DNA from: Neolecta irregularis DAH-3
Taxonomy: Eukaryota; Ascomycota; Neolectomycetes; Neolectales; Neolectaceae
Direction of reading: 5' to 3'
Assembly: GCA_001929475.1 (NCBI GenBank)
Contig: LXFE01000326.1
Coordinates: 1-16,997 of the forward strand
Length of the DNA stretch: 16,997 nucleotides
Positions within the stretch are counted from its first letter, which is position 1. Each line of letters opens with the position of its first letter. Positions 1 through 9,219 of this stretch are shown here, in pieces. Made by a program: the position numbers and the translations under genes. The notes under the pieces were generated by a model, which had not been told where the DNA came from, made no database searches, and was given only the letters and a program-made list of their open reading frames with translations.

Positions 1-47
1 ATACCTTAATCTAAGCTTGTAGACTTTATGAGCTTAGGTTAAGGTAT
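1..47. repeat. Short inverted repeat (hairpin)
   Basis: Arms at 1-17 and 31-47 are reverse complements with one mismatch, around a 13-base loop. The left arm begins at the window edge, so the repeat may extend further. It could be the terminal inverted repeat of a small mobile element or a simple hairpin. Nothing nearby decides between these. Confidence 0.6.
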
Positions 48-115
48 GCCCGCTAAGTCTTTATATGCTTTCTAAATACAATTGCCGTTATTTCTTTTCC
101 GCCACTTGCTTCATT

Positions 116-154
116 GGTAAGATATATCCGGTAATACCCCGGATATATCCTTAC
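116..154. repeat. Inverted repeat with GGATATATCC core
   Basis: The arms 116-131 and 139-154 pair almost completely, with a one-base offset, around a 7-base loop. It is the second hairpin within 160 bases of the left edge. Together with the hairpin at 1-47 this suggests an old miniature element or regulatory palindromes. Function unknown. Confidence 0.55.
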
Positions 155-537
155 AGTTGTAGAGTATTTGGGGGACTGGCATAAACTGGATAAGCCACGT
201 CACTAGTGACTAGATGACAACCTAAGAAATGAAAAACAAGACTCCCAAAATAACATCCACAGTGAAAAGAACCAGGTGAATCATTTTCGCACCATAAGCT
301 TTTGCAATAGACCCCTTCCGCATGCGAAATACAAGGGATGAGCAAAGTTTCAAGTATGTATTACTAAATTATGATATTAACTTCTGAGAATAAATAGAAG
401 ACAGTATTTAGAACGGTGACGATGCGTTCAATAGTTTAGCTCATCTGCCCAGGGTTTTGGGGTTGATTCATCTACTTCCATCGAAGTATACAAAGAAAAA
501 TGTCTCCACTCTGTGCACATTAGTGGGTTTTCAGATA

Positions 538-704
538 CTAAATGCAACCTCGTCGATGCAAACGACCTAGGGCACATTAACGGAGGCTGACTTTTGGTTT
601 CTTTTCATACTTTTTGATACTGCAATTGAACGCCTCATATCTAGAGGCATCCCCGATCCCAGATTCGACAAGAGAAGCGTGGTAAAGATGACAATGTGGT
701 TCAT
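538..704 (-). CDS. Small secreted protein A (predicted)
   Basis: Not a known family. The frame opens with ATG at 704. It starts with a classic signal peptide: a short N-region, a hydrophobic stretch IVIFTTLLL, then LSNLGSG and PLD. The same LSxLGSxxPLD junction occurs in the secreted protein at 2802-3004, so I read the two as paralogues. Exon 1 is 611-704. A 44-nt GT-AG intron (567-610) has a donor reading A|GTATGAA, the same as in the paralogue and in the same codon phase. Exon 2 is 538-566, giving 40 residues ending near RLHRRGC. If the intron is retained, the frame stops at 567-569 after 45 residues. A TATA box lies about 95 bases upstream. A basic, very short mature peptide is predicted, and its function is unknown. 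The 3' structure is uncertain; further introns are possible. Confidence 0.45.
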
Positions 705-1512
705 GTGGAAGGATCTCGAAGATAAAGAACGATTATTGAATGATCGATGATGTTTTAAAGCAGGTTTCTCAGACTCTACTTGTGAGAATATTCGCTCTTA
801 TAAACTCAGTCGCGTGGCGATCATCCCTATCAAAGTCTTGACATCACTCAAAACTGGCCTCGAAGCTAGATTAGGGGACCCACAATCCCGTATATTCCGG
901 TGCCAATGGTGTCTTGGATTGGTCGTCCATACCACGAGACAACCCTTGTTTATCGATCTGCATCCTAGCCTTGCCGGATCGATAGCCAATTGACCGGCAG
1001 CAGCGTAAGGACCCCTTATCTTTATATTCCTATAGTTCAAACACCTTATATTTTTCTAATCCCGTCACTAGTGTGAGATCTTTTGCACCCCGAAAGATCT
1101 CCACCGGTTTTGACATTGGAGCAGGAAAAAGAAAAGAAGGCGGATAACGGGGTCTCTGTGGGATTTGTCATCATGATTACCCGAAAATCTCCGGTCTTGC
1201 ACAAGGCCAAAAGGAAGTATTGAAAAAAGTTGTTTCTCTAACTTTGAAGGGGCAGGGAACTTTGTTTCACCGATAAATATACAACACTGATGTCAGACGG
1301 TAACCACACCTTTGTGTCAGAATTGATTGGCTACCGATTCCATCAGACTCGGGGAAACATTTGCGAATAACCTGCTTTATTGAACACTAAATGGACTTGC
1401 GGTTTCCAGGACCTTACATTCTTCGAAAGTATCGTCTTTCCTATTATCTTAATCCCTAAGATAACTTCAATATAACGAGATTCCACAAAGGGTGTTTAGT
1501 TCCACATTATTG
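705..1512. other. Gene-poor stretch
   Basis: Apart from the TATA element at 797-803 I see no supported gene here. The longest minus-strand frame (798-1040, 80 codons) overlaps that promoter and resembles no family I know. An 11-base GTCACTAGTGT near 1064 resembles the palindrome at 199-210. No tRNA boxes or transposon domains are visible. Confidence 0.4.
797..803 (-). promoter_or_regulatory. TATA box of small secreted protein A
   Basis: On the minus strand this reads TTATAAG, about 95 bases before the ATG at 704. The other two secreted-protein genes in the window also have a TATA element 80-110 bases before their ATG, which supports the assignment. Confidence 0.45.
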
Positions 1513-1613
1513 AAAATAGTGAAATGACTATTCAGTGTGAATTTCTGCTAAAATAGCTTCACGATTTCAAGCTGGAAATAGTTTTTCTATATAAATTTGC
1601 AACCATCTGACCT
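1513..1613 (+). repeat. Duplicated promoter block, copy 1 (no intact gene)
   Basis: This block matches the promoter of the secreted-protein gene at 2802. Shared pieces in order are AAAATAG-GAAA, CTATTCA, GTGAA, TTCACGA-TTC, GGAAAATAG-like, a TATAAAT box (here 1588-1596) and TCTGACCT. What follows does not encode a comparable protein: the first ATG after the TATA box with a Phe-Phe frame (1654) meets a stop after six codons. I infer a duplicated locus whose gene has decayed. Confidence 0.5.
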
Positions 1614-1901
1614 CCACTTGCTTTTCTATAAAAACAAATGATATTTGATTAAGATGTCTCCGTTTTTCCTGTAGACGCAGGTGGCCACTGCCGCAGAAGC
1701 AGTCCTATTTTCTTTGAGATATTCTGAATGATAGGAAAAGTAAGGTTATTGTTATTATCTGAACTTATAAACGACAATAGCTAACATGGGCCAAAGAGAT
1801 GCGACTCCGTGATAACAAGTAAAAACGTACCAGGAAAAGGCTGATTTCCACCCCTGGAACCGATCTAGAAGCTCTGTCAGCGCGCAAGAAACTCGTATAC
1901 T

Positions 1902-2194
1902 TGGTATTTTCTGGTTATCTGATGGGTTTTCTCTTCCTTGATTTTACTACAATGGCGTAGCTCATTCTTGTAAATCTATAAGTAGTCCTGTATCTGCACA
2001 TTTGTAGGACGATTGGATAATGCTCTATCCATCCCGCTAAAAATCAAGAAATCGTTTTCATCTTTTCCCTCATTTTCCTCTGTTTCCAGAATCCCAAAAA
2101 CTTCAAAGGCTTTACAACTACAACCTGTGTGTAACAAGATCACTGAGATCATTTTTAATTGATAGCGTTTGGTGATCTGCATGCTTGTGTTTCT
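1902..2194. repeat. Dispersed repeat, copy A
   Basis: About 290 bp and closely similar to 3264-3538, with only scattered substitutions and small indels by eye. It is more distantly similar to 2330-2570. Landmarks are TTTACTACAATG (with an extra base here), GGATAATGCTCTATCC, CTTTACAACTACAACCTGTG and a terminal GATCTGCATGCTTGTG. No terminal inverted repeats, poly-A tail or protein-coding frame mark it as a known transposon class. It lies downstream of the decayed promoter copy, just as copy C lies downstream of the intact secreted gene. A duplicated gene-flank unit is therefore the simplest reading. Confidence 0.7.
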
Positions 2195-2329
2195 TGATTA
2201 GCAAGACAGGCCACACCGGAGCAATATATACGTAGTTGCCCGTATTCCTGAAGCGCGATCGTATATACCCAGTGAAGCCTCCTGAGTGGCAAGCCCGGAC
2301 ACCCAACGCTCACACTTGTCGCACAAAAA

Positions 2330-2570
2330 CGGTACACGTAGCATTTTCTGGTTATCTGATTGGCTTTTCTATTATTATACACTTCCTTGGTTTACTACAA
2401 TGACGTGGCTCATGCTTGTAAAATTATAAGTAATCATGTAGCTGCCTTTTGTAAGGTGTTGGATAATGCTCTATCCATCCACGCAAAGAATCGATGAAAC
2501 GTTTTCGCTTCATCTCCTCTAAGAATCGGTTCTGATATATATCAGAATCCCCCTGAAAAACTCTACAACC
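2330..2570. repeat. Dispersed repeat, copy B (diverged)
   Basis: It shares the start (ATTTTCTGGTTATCTGAT), the middle (TTTACTACAATGACGTGGCTCAT, in two pieces) and GGATAATGCTCTATCCATCC with copies A and C. It then diverges and loses the last third. It carries a private insertion that contains a perfect 16-base palindrome at 2531-2546. It sits directly upstream of the promoter of the secreted gene at 2802. Confidence 0.65.
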
Positions 2571-2634
2571 AGAATCTGCGCGACAGGCTCAATATGGTGA
2601 GATATTCAAAAAGGTGAGTAGTTTCACGATGATG

Positions 2635-2750
2635 AAAATAGCGAAACTAGCTATTCAAGGTGAAATCCTGTCACATCGTTTCACGACTTCGGCCAGGAAA
2701 ATAGCTTGCTGTGCACTGTATAAATAAACTTGTACAGCCGTCTGACCTTC
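2635..2750 (+). promoter_or_regulatory. Promoter of small secreted protein B (promoter block copy 2)
   Basis: It contains TATAAATA at 2719-2726, 76 bases before the ATG at 2802, and TCTGACCT at 2741-2748. The block is duplicated at 1513-1613. Nearby GAA/TTC-type half sites (around 2620-2700) recur in both copies, so they may be functional, but I cannot assign a factor. Confidence 0.55.
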
Positions 2751-2801
2751 AGCATTATTCCCTCGTTTTAACAAGCCTTCTTTATCTCAAATTCCCTCAA
2801 C

Positions 2802-3004
2802 ATGAAGCGGTTTTTCTATACACTTGTTGCGATGTTCGCTTTGAGTCATTTGGGTTCGGCGATACCGTTGGACGACAGCCCTTTGACTCAACAAAGAGAT
2901 CCCTTATCTCAAAGTATGAATCAAACTTTACCTGTGAACTCGTGCTTATACGTTCTAGACTATCGTTTGATCCAAAGATGTAGCCTTCTCCAGCTAGAAT
3001 GCTA
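2802..3004 (+). CDS. Small secreted protein B (predicted)
   Basis: Not a recognised family. The ATG at 2802 starts a clear signal peptide (MKRFFYTLVAMFALSHLGSA, cleavage expected near Ala20). IPLDDSPLTQQRDPLSQ and a short tail with two cysteines follow. Read straight through it is 67 codons including stop TAA. A 45-nt GT-AG intron (GTATGAA donor at about 2914, acceptor TTCTAG at about 2958) can be removed without changing frame, giving 52 residues. The donor context and phase match the paralogue at 538-704, so the spliced form is likely. A second possible acceptor (CTAATTAG at about 3001-3008) would extend the protein to a different end. TATA box and spacing support expression. Candidate effector-type or cell-surface peptide; function unknown. 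Confidence 0.55.
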
Positions 3005-3263
3005 ATTAGGTATAGCTTTGTTTTCGTTCTGGGCCTCGATGGTGAAGAAATCTGACGTTCGGGGGGAACCTGCCAAGAGTTAGGATTCCGATGTCTAGTT
3101 TTCTTTCTGTGCTAAATTTTTTAGATGGCTAGTAATCATGGAATTAGTGGGTTTGTTTTTTATTAGAAAAAGGTTGACACCATTCTTTGCGGATTGCTTC
3201 GTCATATATGGTTAATGTTTGTGGTCATTTATTTCTGAGCTTGTCACAGGAAAATGGTGCACG

Positions 3264-3538
3264 TGGTATTTTCCGGCTATCTGATGGGTTTTCTCTTCCT
3301 TGATTTACTACAATGACGTGGCTCATACTTGTAAATCTATAAGTAGTCCTGTATCTACACATTTGTAGGATGAATGGGTAATGCTCTATTCATCCCGCTA
3401 AGAATCAAAGAATTGGTTTTATCCTCTGTTTCCCAGAATCCTAAAACTTCAAAGGCTTTACAACTACAACCTGTGTAACAAGATCACTGAGATCATTTTT
3501 TATTGATAGCGTTTGGTGATCTGCATGCTTGTGTTTCT
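3264..3538. repeat. Dispersed repeat, copy C
   Basis: The near-identical partner of copy A (1902-2194), same orientation. Both end at GCGTTTGGTGATCTGCATGCTTGTGTTTCT, after which the flanks are unrelated. That gives a sharp right boundary. The left boundary is shared with copy B (CACGT-G-ATTTTC). It is downstream of secreted gene B. Confidence 0.7.
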
Positions 3539-4016
3539 ACAAAACCAACGATATTCGATCCAGCAATCTTTGCTAGTCTGACTAGATTCTCTTCTTGTGC
3601 TTTTACAATAGTATGAAGCTATGGCCGGCACGAATTTGAGCCCTCTTCACATTTCTATCTTTTTTTGTTCAGATGCGAGTGTATCTCGGCTCTTGGTGGT
3701 GATGCACAGTCCTCGATTATTAGAACATGTTTGTTCAGCAAGGATGCTAAAGTAGATTTCGTGTTAACTGCCTATCATCACCGACTATTGTAGTGTTTAT
3801 TCCCACTACTAAATACAATAGCAGGTGTAGAAATAACCAAATAGAGAGAACTTGAAAAATATAGCGTAGTGCCAATTCTTTTTTCACTAGTGAATAGAAA
3901 GAAAATATGAAAAGAATATTTGGCAGCGAATTTGCGTCATTGTTTCGTGTTCGCCCCCACTAATTTGTGTATACAGGACAGAAAACAAAAACACTCACCG
4001 CCATCCTCCTACTGCC
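3539..4016. other. Intergenic region and 5' leader of the CSC1-like gene
   Basis: No gene is supported here. A perfect palindrome TTCACTAGTGAA lies at 3883-3894. The last 45 bases are A/C-rich (GAAAACAAAAACACTC) and run into the ATG at 4017, as expected of a 5' untranslated leader. No convincing TATA box is seen close to the gene. Confidence 0.4.
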
Positions 4017-6789
4017 ATGGCCCTTAACAGCTCCGATCCCAATGCTGGTAAGGCCCATAGCTCCTCTGAAACAACTGTTTCTGCCTTTGTCACTTCCGTT
4101 GTCGCCTTTATAGGCCTATTCTTGTTACAGATCATTATCTTTACGCTGCTGAGAAACATCAACAAGCGAATATATCAGCCTCGCACTGTGAATTCTCCCT
4201 GCTTTATCCCACGCTGATTCTCAGTTTGTTGAAACAGTGCCGGAGAAGTAGTCCTGACTTAATTGCAGGAGAATGTTCTAACAAAAGCAGGAGGCGAGTC
4301 ATTCCGCTGTCTCCAGGTCCCTTTGCATGGCTCATCCCTGTTTTTACAACCTCTCCTGAAGAAGTCATCCTAAAGGTCGGCCTGGATGGATACTTCTTTC
4401 TCCGTTTTCTTCGCATCTTCTTAACCTTGTTTGCCGGGGCAATGGTCATCACTTGGCCAATACTTCTTCCTTTAAACAAAATTAATGGAAGGGGAACCTC
4501 GGATGGTAACAGTATTTCAGGTCTCGATGTGTATGCTTTTGGAAACGTTCGACCCGAGAACAGAGATCGGTACTGGGCTCATACAATTCTTGCTTGCATA
4601 TTCATCGGTTAGCTACAGGAAGATGATTTTTTTGACAATAGGATTCATTCTCTATACATTCTACCGCGAGTTACGAGATTTCATTGGGGTTCGACAAAGC
4701 TATCTCACATCCTCGACGCATAAATATCGAGCTGGAGCCACTACAATTCTTGTTACGACGATCCCTCGATCTGACCTCGAAGAAGAAAAGTTGAAAGAAA
4801 TATTCAGTGTATTTCCCGGTGGAGTCAAAAACGTATGGATAAATCGGTATCGCATATTCAGGTGCTATATTAATTAAAAAGAAACTGTGAAACCCTTCTT
4901 GAAAAAGTTAAAGAACGAGATAATATTGCCAAGCAACTGGAAGGTGCAGAATGCGATGTTATTCAACTCGCCAACAAACGCTACCGAAAATACCCAAAAA
5001 AAGTTGAAAAAGGCAAGACTACTGTAGAAACTGAAACACAAAAAGATGCAGAAGCACATATTTCATCAGTCTTGTCACAATGGGTTCCACAGAATAAGAG
5101 GCCGACTCATCGTCGGCCAATTTTTTCATGGATGATCTCGTTGCCACTTGTTGGGAAGAAAGTTGATACAATAGACTGGTGTCGATCCGAACTTGCAAAG
5201 CTCAACCATGAAATTGAGGAAGAACAATCCCACCCAGAAAAGATCAGGCGTATGAATTCTGCATTCATCCAATTTCATAGTCAGATTGCGGCTCATATGG
5301 CTGCTCAATGTGTTGCCCATGAAAGAAGTCATTACATGACACCACGATATATCGAAATTGCTCCTGACGACGTCATTTGGGAAAATATGAGACTTCTTTG
5401 GTGGGAGCGATACATTCGATTCGGGATAACCATCGCTGCGGCTCTATGTCTGATTATATTCTGGGCTATTCCATCGGCTTTTATCGGAGGAATATCGAGT
5501 ATTGATGCCTTGACTACAAAAGTGCCGTCTCTCGATTTCGTTTATCGTTTACCGGAAAAATTACAGGGAATAATTACAGGAGTTTTGCCAGTTGTGCTCT
5601 TGTCTATTCTACTGACCCTGCCTCCGATCATTTTCAGAGGTTTTGCGAAGAGTTGTGCAACTTGTTGACGGTGTAGCTCTTGCGAAACAACAAGGTCATC
5701 CCACCTACACTCAAGTCGAGCTGATGGTCCAAAGACTATACTTTCCTTTCTTGGTTATTCAAGTTTTTCTGGTCCTTACCATTTCACAAGGAGTGTCTAA
5801 AACCATTGCGTTAATCATCGATAATCCATCTAATGTAACAAGTATACTCGCGGGGAACCTCCCTGGTGCAGCGAATTTTTTCTTTTCCTGGATTCTTGCT
5901 CAAGGATTTACAGTTTCTGCAGGAGCATTATTACAAGTCACCGGATTGATCTTGTTTTTCTTATTCGGAAAGCTGTTTGACAATACTCCTCGAAAGAAAT
6001 GGTTTCGATTCACTAGATTGCCAGGGCTCGGCTGGGGGACAACTTTTCCCTCATTCGCAAATATCGCAGTGATTGGTGCACAATTGCTATTGCTCTATCT
6101 AATTTTCAGGTATAACATATTCCATTATCGCACCACTTATCCTCGTTTTCGTGACTGCAGCCATGTTTTTATTCTATTGTGTCTACATGTACAATCTCCT
6201 CTATGTCTACGATTTTCAAGTCGACACCGGCGGTCTCGCGTTTCCGTTGGTGTTGTTTCAGACTCTTACAGGGGTATATCTGCTGGAAGTCTGTTTGATT
6301 GGTTTATTCTTCATTGCAAAAGCTCGAGCTCAGGCGATTGTAATGATTGCCGCTTTAGCCCTCACAACTATATTCCATATCTTGCTGGGAAAATGGTTTA
6401 ATCCACTCATTGAATATATACCGATCACGCTTTCTCCCCCAGAGTCTGAAGAGGAAACCCAAGGAAAATCACGCTACGTCGCTGCTGAGAAGGATATTTC
6501 ATCATTGGATGAATCTGTTTTCCAGGAACTAGTAGGGAATATGACGCCAGAACTTCGTGAGCGGCTTATTGCCCGAGCATACGCTCATTTCGCATTACGA
6601 GCACCAAAACCGATATTGTGGGTTCCTGAGGATGCATTGGGAGTTTCAAAAGAGGAGATTAGAGCATCCCAGGTGGTTGGAGACGGCAATATCGAGATGA
6701 CTGATGAAGGCGCTTCTATTGATGAGGAGGGGACCTTGAGGATAACAGGGAAGGCTCCTGACTGGCTGCCCAGTTTTAACGAGCTTTGA
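4017..6789 (+). CDS. CSC1: CSC1/OSCA/TMEM63-family cation channel
   Basis: A multi-pass membrane protein of the calcium-permeable, osmo- or mechanosensitive channel family (RSN1_TM, PHM7_cyt and RSN1_7TM regions). Exons: 4017-4187, 4225-4247, 4291-4607, 4642-4846, 4882-5639, 5677-6075, 6110-6789. The introns are 34-43 nt and the total is 850 residues, a normal family length. The first membrane segment is at about residues 21-47, followed by RIYQPRT. FGNVRPENRDRYWAH and GGVKNVWINR mark the N-terminal and cytosolic domains. A charged helical region runs from about 240 to 400, then the 7-TM pore region (PIIFRALAKQQG, NNPSNV-like, NLPGA, SIIAPL) to about 700, and a hydrophilic tail. Splices were chosen because each restores family similarity. 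Exon 2 is only 23 nt. The next gene starts 113 bases downstream. Plasma or internal membrane; the exact location is unknown. Confidence 0.93.
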
Positions 6790-6902
6790 TTTGGAGATAT
6801 TGTTACTTTTTTCAGCTAGGAGTTGATTTGCTGGTTTGAATTTATGTGCGCATCTTATAGAGCATGGAGTTTTTAGCTATCTTTTAATTTTCTTTTTTTC
6901 AA

Positions 6903-7384
6903 ATGATTCCAACAACGAAACTGACCTCCCGCGTCATTGACAATGAAGCCACAGAACTCGCAATAACCGATTTCTCAGATCGAATACTTTTGATGGTATC
7001 ACAAAAATCCCGTTTAGGTCAAATTGTGCGCATTTTTCACCTGGATATCTAATGATCAAGATCTCAGTTCCCTTGAATGTTGATCTCCCACAAACTACAA
7101 ATGAACCTTTAGAAAAAGCACTGCCCAATCAGTTGCACGATCCTGATTTTCGTCTCACACCAAAACTATTACTCGGCGCCTCAACTGAAGCACGAACGGA
7201 ACTCGCAAAGTTCCTAGCAGTTCATATCGCAAGTCAAATCAAACGGGAAAGCCGTGATGAGAAGAGGATTTTAGTTGTTATGATTGGATTGTCGAGATTA
7301 GATGGCATCGAAGATGATATATATGGGACGAAGAAATTAAGCGAAGGGATTTTAGAAATGATGACAGAATGTCGAATGTGGTGA
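6903..7384 (+). CDS. PSMG3: Proteasome assembly chaperone 3 (PAC3/Poc3-like)
   Basis: A small chaperone. In other eukaryotes PAC3-PAC4 binds the forming alpha ring of the 20S proteasome. Exons are 6903-7025 and 7061-7384, separated by a 35-nt intron with branch point ATCTAAT, giving 148 residues. Matches to the family are the central FSDRILLMVSQKSRLGQI strand pattern, LLLGAS with a following acidic/basic helix (AKFLAVHIASQI), a hydrophobic strand RILVVMIGL, and the terminal EMMTECRMW. The last aligns with the EVIRVCQVW end of the human protein. The N-terminus (MIPTTKLTSRVIDNEATELAITD) precedes the first conserved strand at the expected distance. The stop lies 50 bases from the convergent stop of RPL30. 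The proteasome subunit PUP3 is also in this window. Confidence 0.85.
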
Positions 7385-7434
7385 AAATTTCTGTGAAGAG
7401 ATCAAGGATAATTTATGTACGGGGAAAAAATCAT

Positions 7435-7853
7435 CTATTGCGCACTAGCGCTAACGAGAATATCTGAATCACCAGCATCAGTAACTGTCAATACACCAAC
7501 TCGAAAGAGTTTTCCGCAGGCTGTTCCTAGATCCGTACTATCAAATCAGTACGGATGCCTCATGTATGGAAAACATACTTTGTTCCGCTATAATGATGTA
7601 CTGAAGTTTTGCTCAACATAGCATAATATTCCAACTCGGATTTCCGTAAAGGAGGGCAGTTGCCAGAGATTATGACAAGTTTAGCTAATACGAGTTAGCT
7701 GGAAAAGTCCACTCCTCGTATGCAACCTTTTCCGGATCGCAGAGTCTTTAGAGTTGATTTGTAGCCAAGGTTATACTTTCCAGATTTCATCACCAGAGCG
7801 AGCTTGGAGTTCACTGAAGAGGCATCTCTCTTGGATTTCTTAACGGGTGCCAT
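7435..7853 (-). CDS. RPL30: 60S ribosomal protein eL30
   Basis: Large-subunit ribosomal protein of the L7Ae-like fold. Minus-strand exons: 7853-7727, 7684-7579 and 7537-7435. Introns are 42 nt (branch AGCTAAC) and 41 nt, and the product is 111 residues against 105 in yeast and 115 in human. Visible family blocks: [10 protein letters not shown] start, [69 protein letters not shown] and the DAGDSDIL end. Intact. It diverges from RPL10 across a 215 bp gap and converges on the PAC3-like gene with a 50 bp gap. In budding yeast L30 represses splicing of its own transcript at an intron near the start codon. Here the first intron falls after codon 42, so that arrangement is not conserved. Confidence 0.96.
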
Positions 7854-8068
7854 TTCTAGATTGTTAGATACTGGTCAAACAATATTTCTACCTGGAATAT
7901 GATACTTTAGTTGGTGGTGGATGGGGTCCGATCAATGTGAGTTTTTGGTAATTTAGTTAATTCGGTTACTAAGACAGTCACATGGTAATTAGTGGTCATT
8001 TAGTCATCGCTTCAAGGTGGTCACCGCCAATTTTCAAAAGCGTTTAAACCTACCTTGGTTCCTGCGTA
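7854..8068. promoter_or_regulatory. Shared divergent promoter of RPL30 and RPL10
   Basis: The 215 bases between the two start codons must hold both promoters and both 5' leaders. A GT-rich stretch (TTGGTGGTGGATGGGGT, about 7911-7927) and AATTAGTGGTCATTTAGTCA-type repeats (GGTAATTTAG, GGTAATTAG, GGTCATTTAG; about 7949-8005) stand out. A TATA box is not obvious, which is usual for ribosomal protein genes. No known ribosomal-gene factor site is clear. Confidence 0.6.
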
Positions 8069-8927
8069 ATGGCTCGAAGACCTGCCCGTTGTTACAGATG
8101 TAAAACCCCTTATTTTTTGAACGCCTAATTGAAATAATAGACCGTAAGAATAAACCTTATCCCAAATCACGGTTTAACAGAGGTGTTCCCGATGCAAAGG
8201 TATGTTTTCTGCTCCGGTGTAAACTTACAATAGATCCGCATCTTCGACCTGGGTCGGAAAAGGGCCAATGTAGATGAATTCCCTCTCTGCGTTCACTTAA
8301 TTTCGAACGAATTCGAACAGCTTTCCAGCGAAGCTCTCGAAGCAGCAAGAATTTGCGCTAATAAATATCTCTCCAAAGTCGCAGGAAAAGACAACTTCCA
8401 CCTTCGAGTCCGTGTTCATCCATACCATGTTGTTCGGATTAACAGTATTTACCTTCTTTGTCGCTTTTCGGGTATTGACCAAGTAGAAATGTTGTCTTGT
8501 GCTGGTGCCGATCGCCTTCAAACTGGAATGAGGGGAGCATTCGGGAAACCCTCGTACGATCTTTTTTTCTCTTTTTGATTCAAAATACTTATTACTAGCG
8601 GAATCGTTGCTCGAGTTGATATCGGACAAATTCTCATGTCTTGTCGAACTAAGGACTCTCAACGAGCCACCGCCATTGAAGCCCTAAGAAGATGTCAATA
8701 TAAATTCCCTGGGCGACAAAAGATTGTGTAAGGCATGTTTTGAATATTCCCACTGAATTTCCAGTGTTTCGAAGAAATGGGGATTCACATCTCTTAACCG
8801 GGATGATTATGTTGCTAAACGACAACGTGGTGAAGTAAAGGTCGATGGATGTTATGTCAAGTTCTTGCCTAAGCATGGACCCATTGAAGCCAACATGAAG
8901 GCTTTTCCTCTAGCTTTCTCGACCTAG
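8069..8927 (+). CDS. RPL10: 60S ribosomal protein uL16 (L10)
   Basis: A core large-subunit protein next to the P site and the last checkpoint of 60S maturation. Exons: 8069-8099, 8141-8199, 8234-8444, 8487-8553, 8599-8727, 8765-8927. Introns are 41, 34, 42, 45 and 37 nt. Total 219 residues, against 214 in human and 221 in yeast. The sequence is almost continuous with the family: [124 protein letters not shown] and FVKF-like VKFLPKHGP. No stop or frameshift is needed. The largest antisense frame here (8297-8662) is a shadow. The start is fixed by the first 31-nt exon, which encodes the universal N-terminus. Confidence 0.97.
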
Positions 8928-9219
8928 ATATATATGTTGTATATCTGATTAAGTCATTACACATAGCACATGGATTTTGTCAGTCATCCAATCACGTCTT
9001 TCTATCTCCGATCCGCGTGGTTTTTACCTTGTGAATATGATGAAGACTCAAAGAGTGAGCCTCGATGTGCAGATGCAAAAAACGACAGCGCCGATCACAA
9101 ACCTATCTTTGCCAACCCCAAATATCTGGCCTGAGTATTCATGATTTGGTAAGGGAAAACTAGTCCTGAAAATGATTCTATTTCTTTTGGCACTACACCC
9201 AATACTCTTAAAAGGTAAT

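Noticed and set aside
798-1040. 80-codon minus-strand ORF
   Set aside because: It resembles no known protein, has no promoter or splice context, and overlaps the TATA region assigned to secreted protein A.
7415-7621. 68-codon plus-strand ORF after the PAC3-like gene
   Set aside because: Antisense to RPL30 exons 2-3.
8297-8662. 121-codon minus-strand ORF
   Set aside because: It lies antisense across RPL10 exons 3-5 and two introns. RPL10 on the plus strand is unmistakable.
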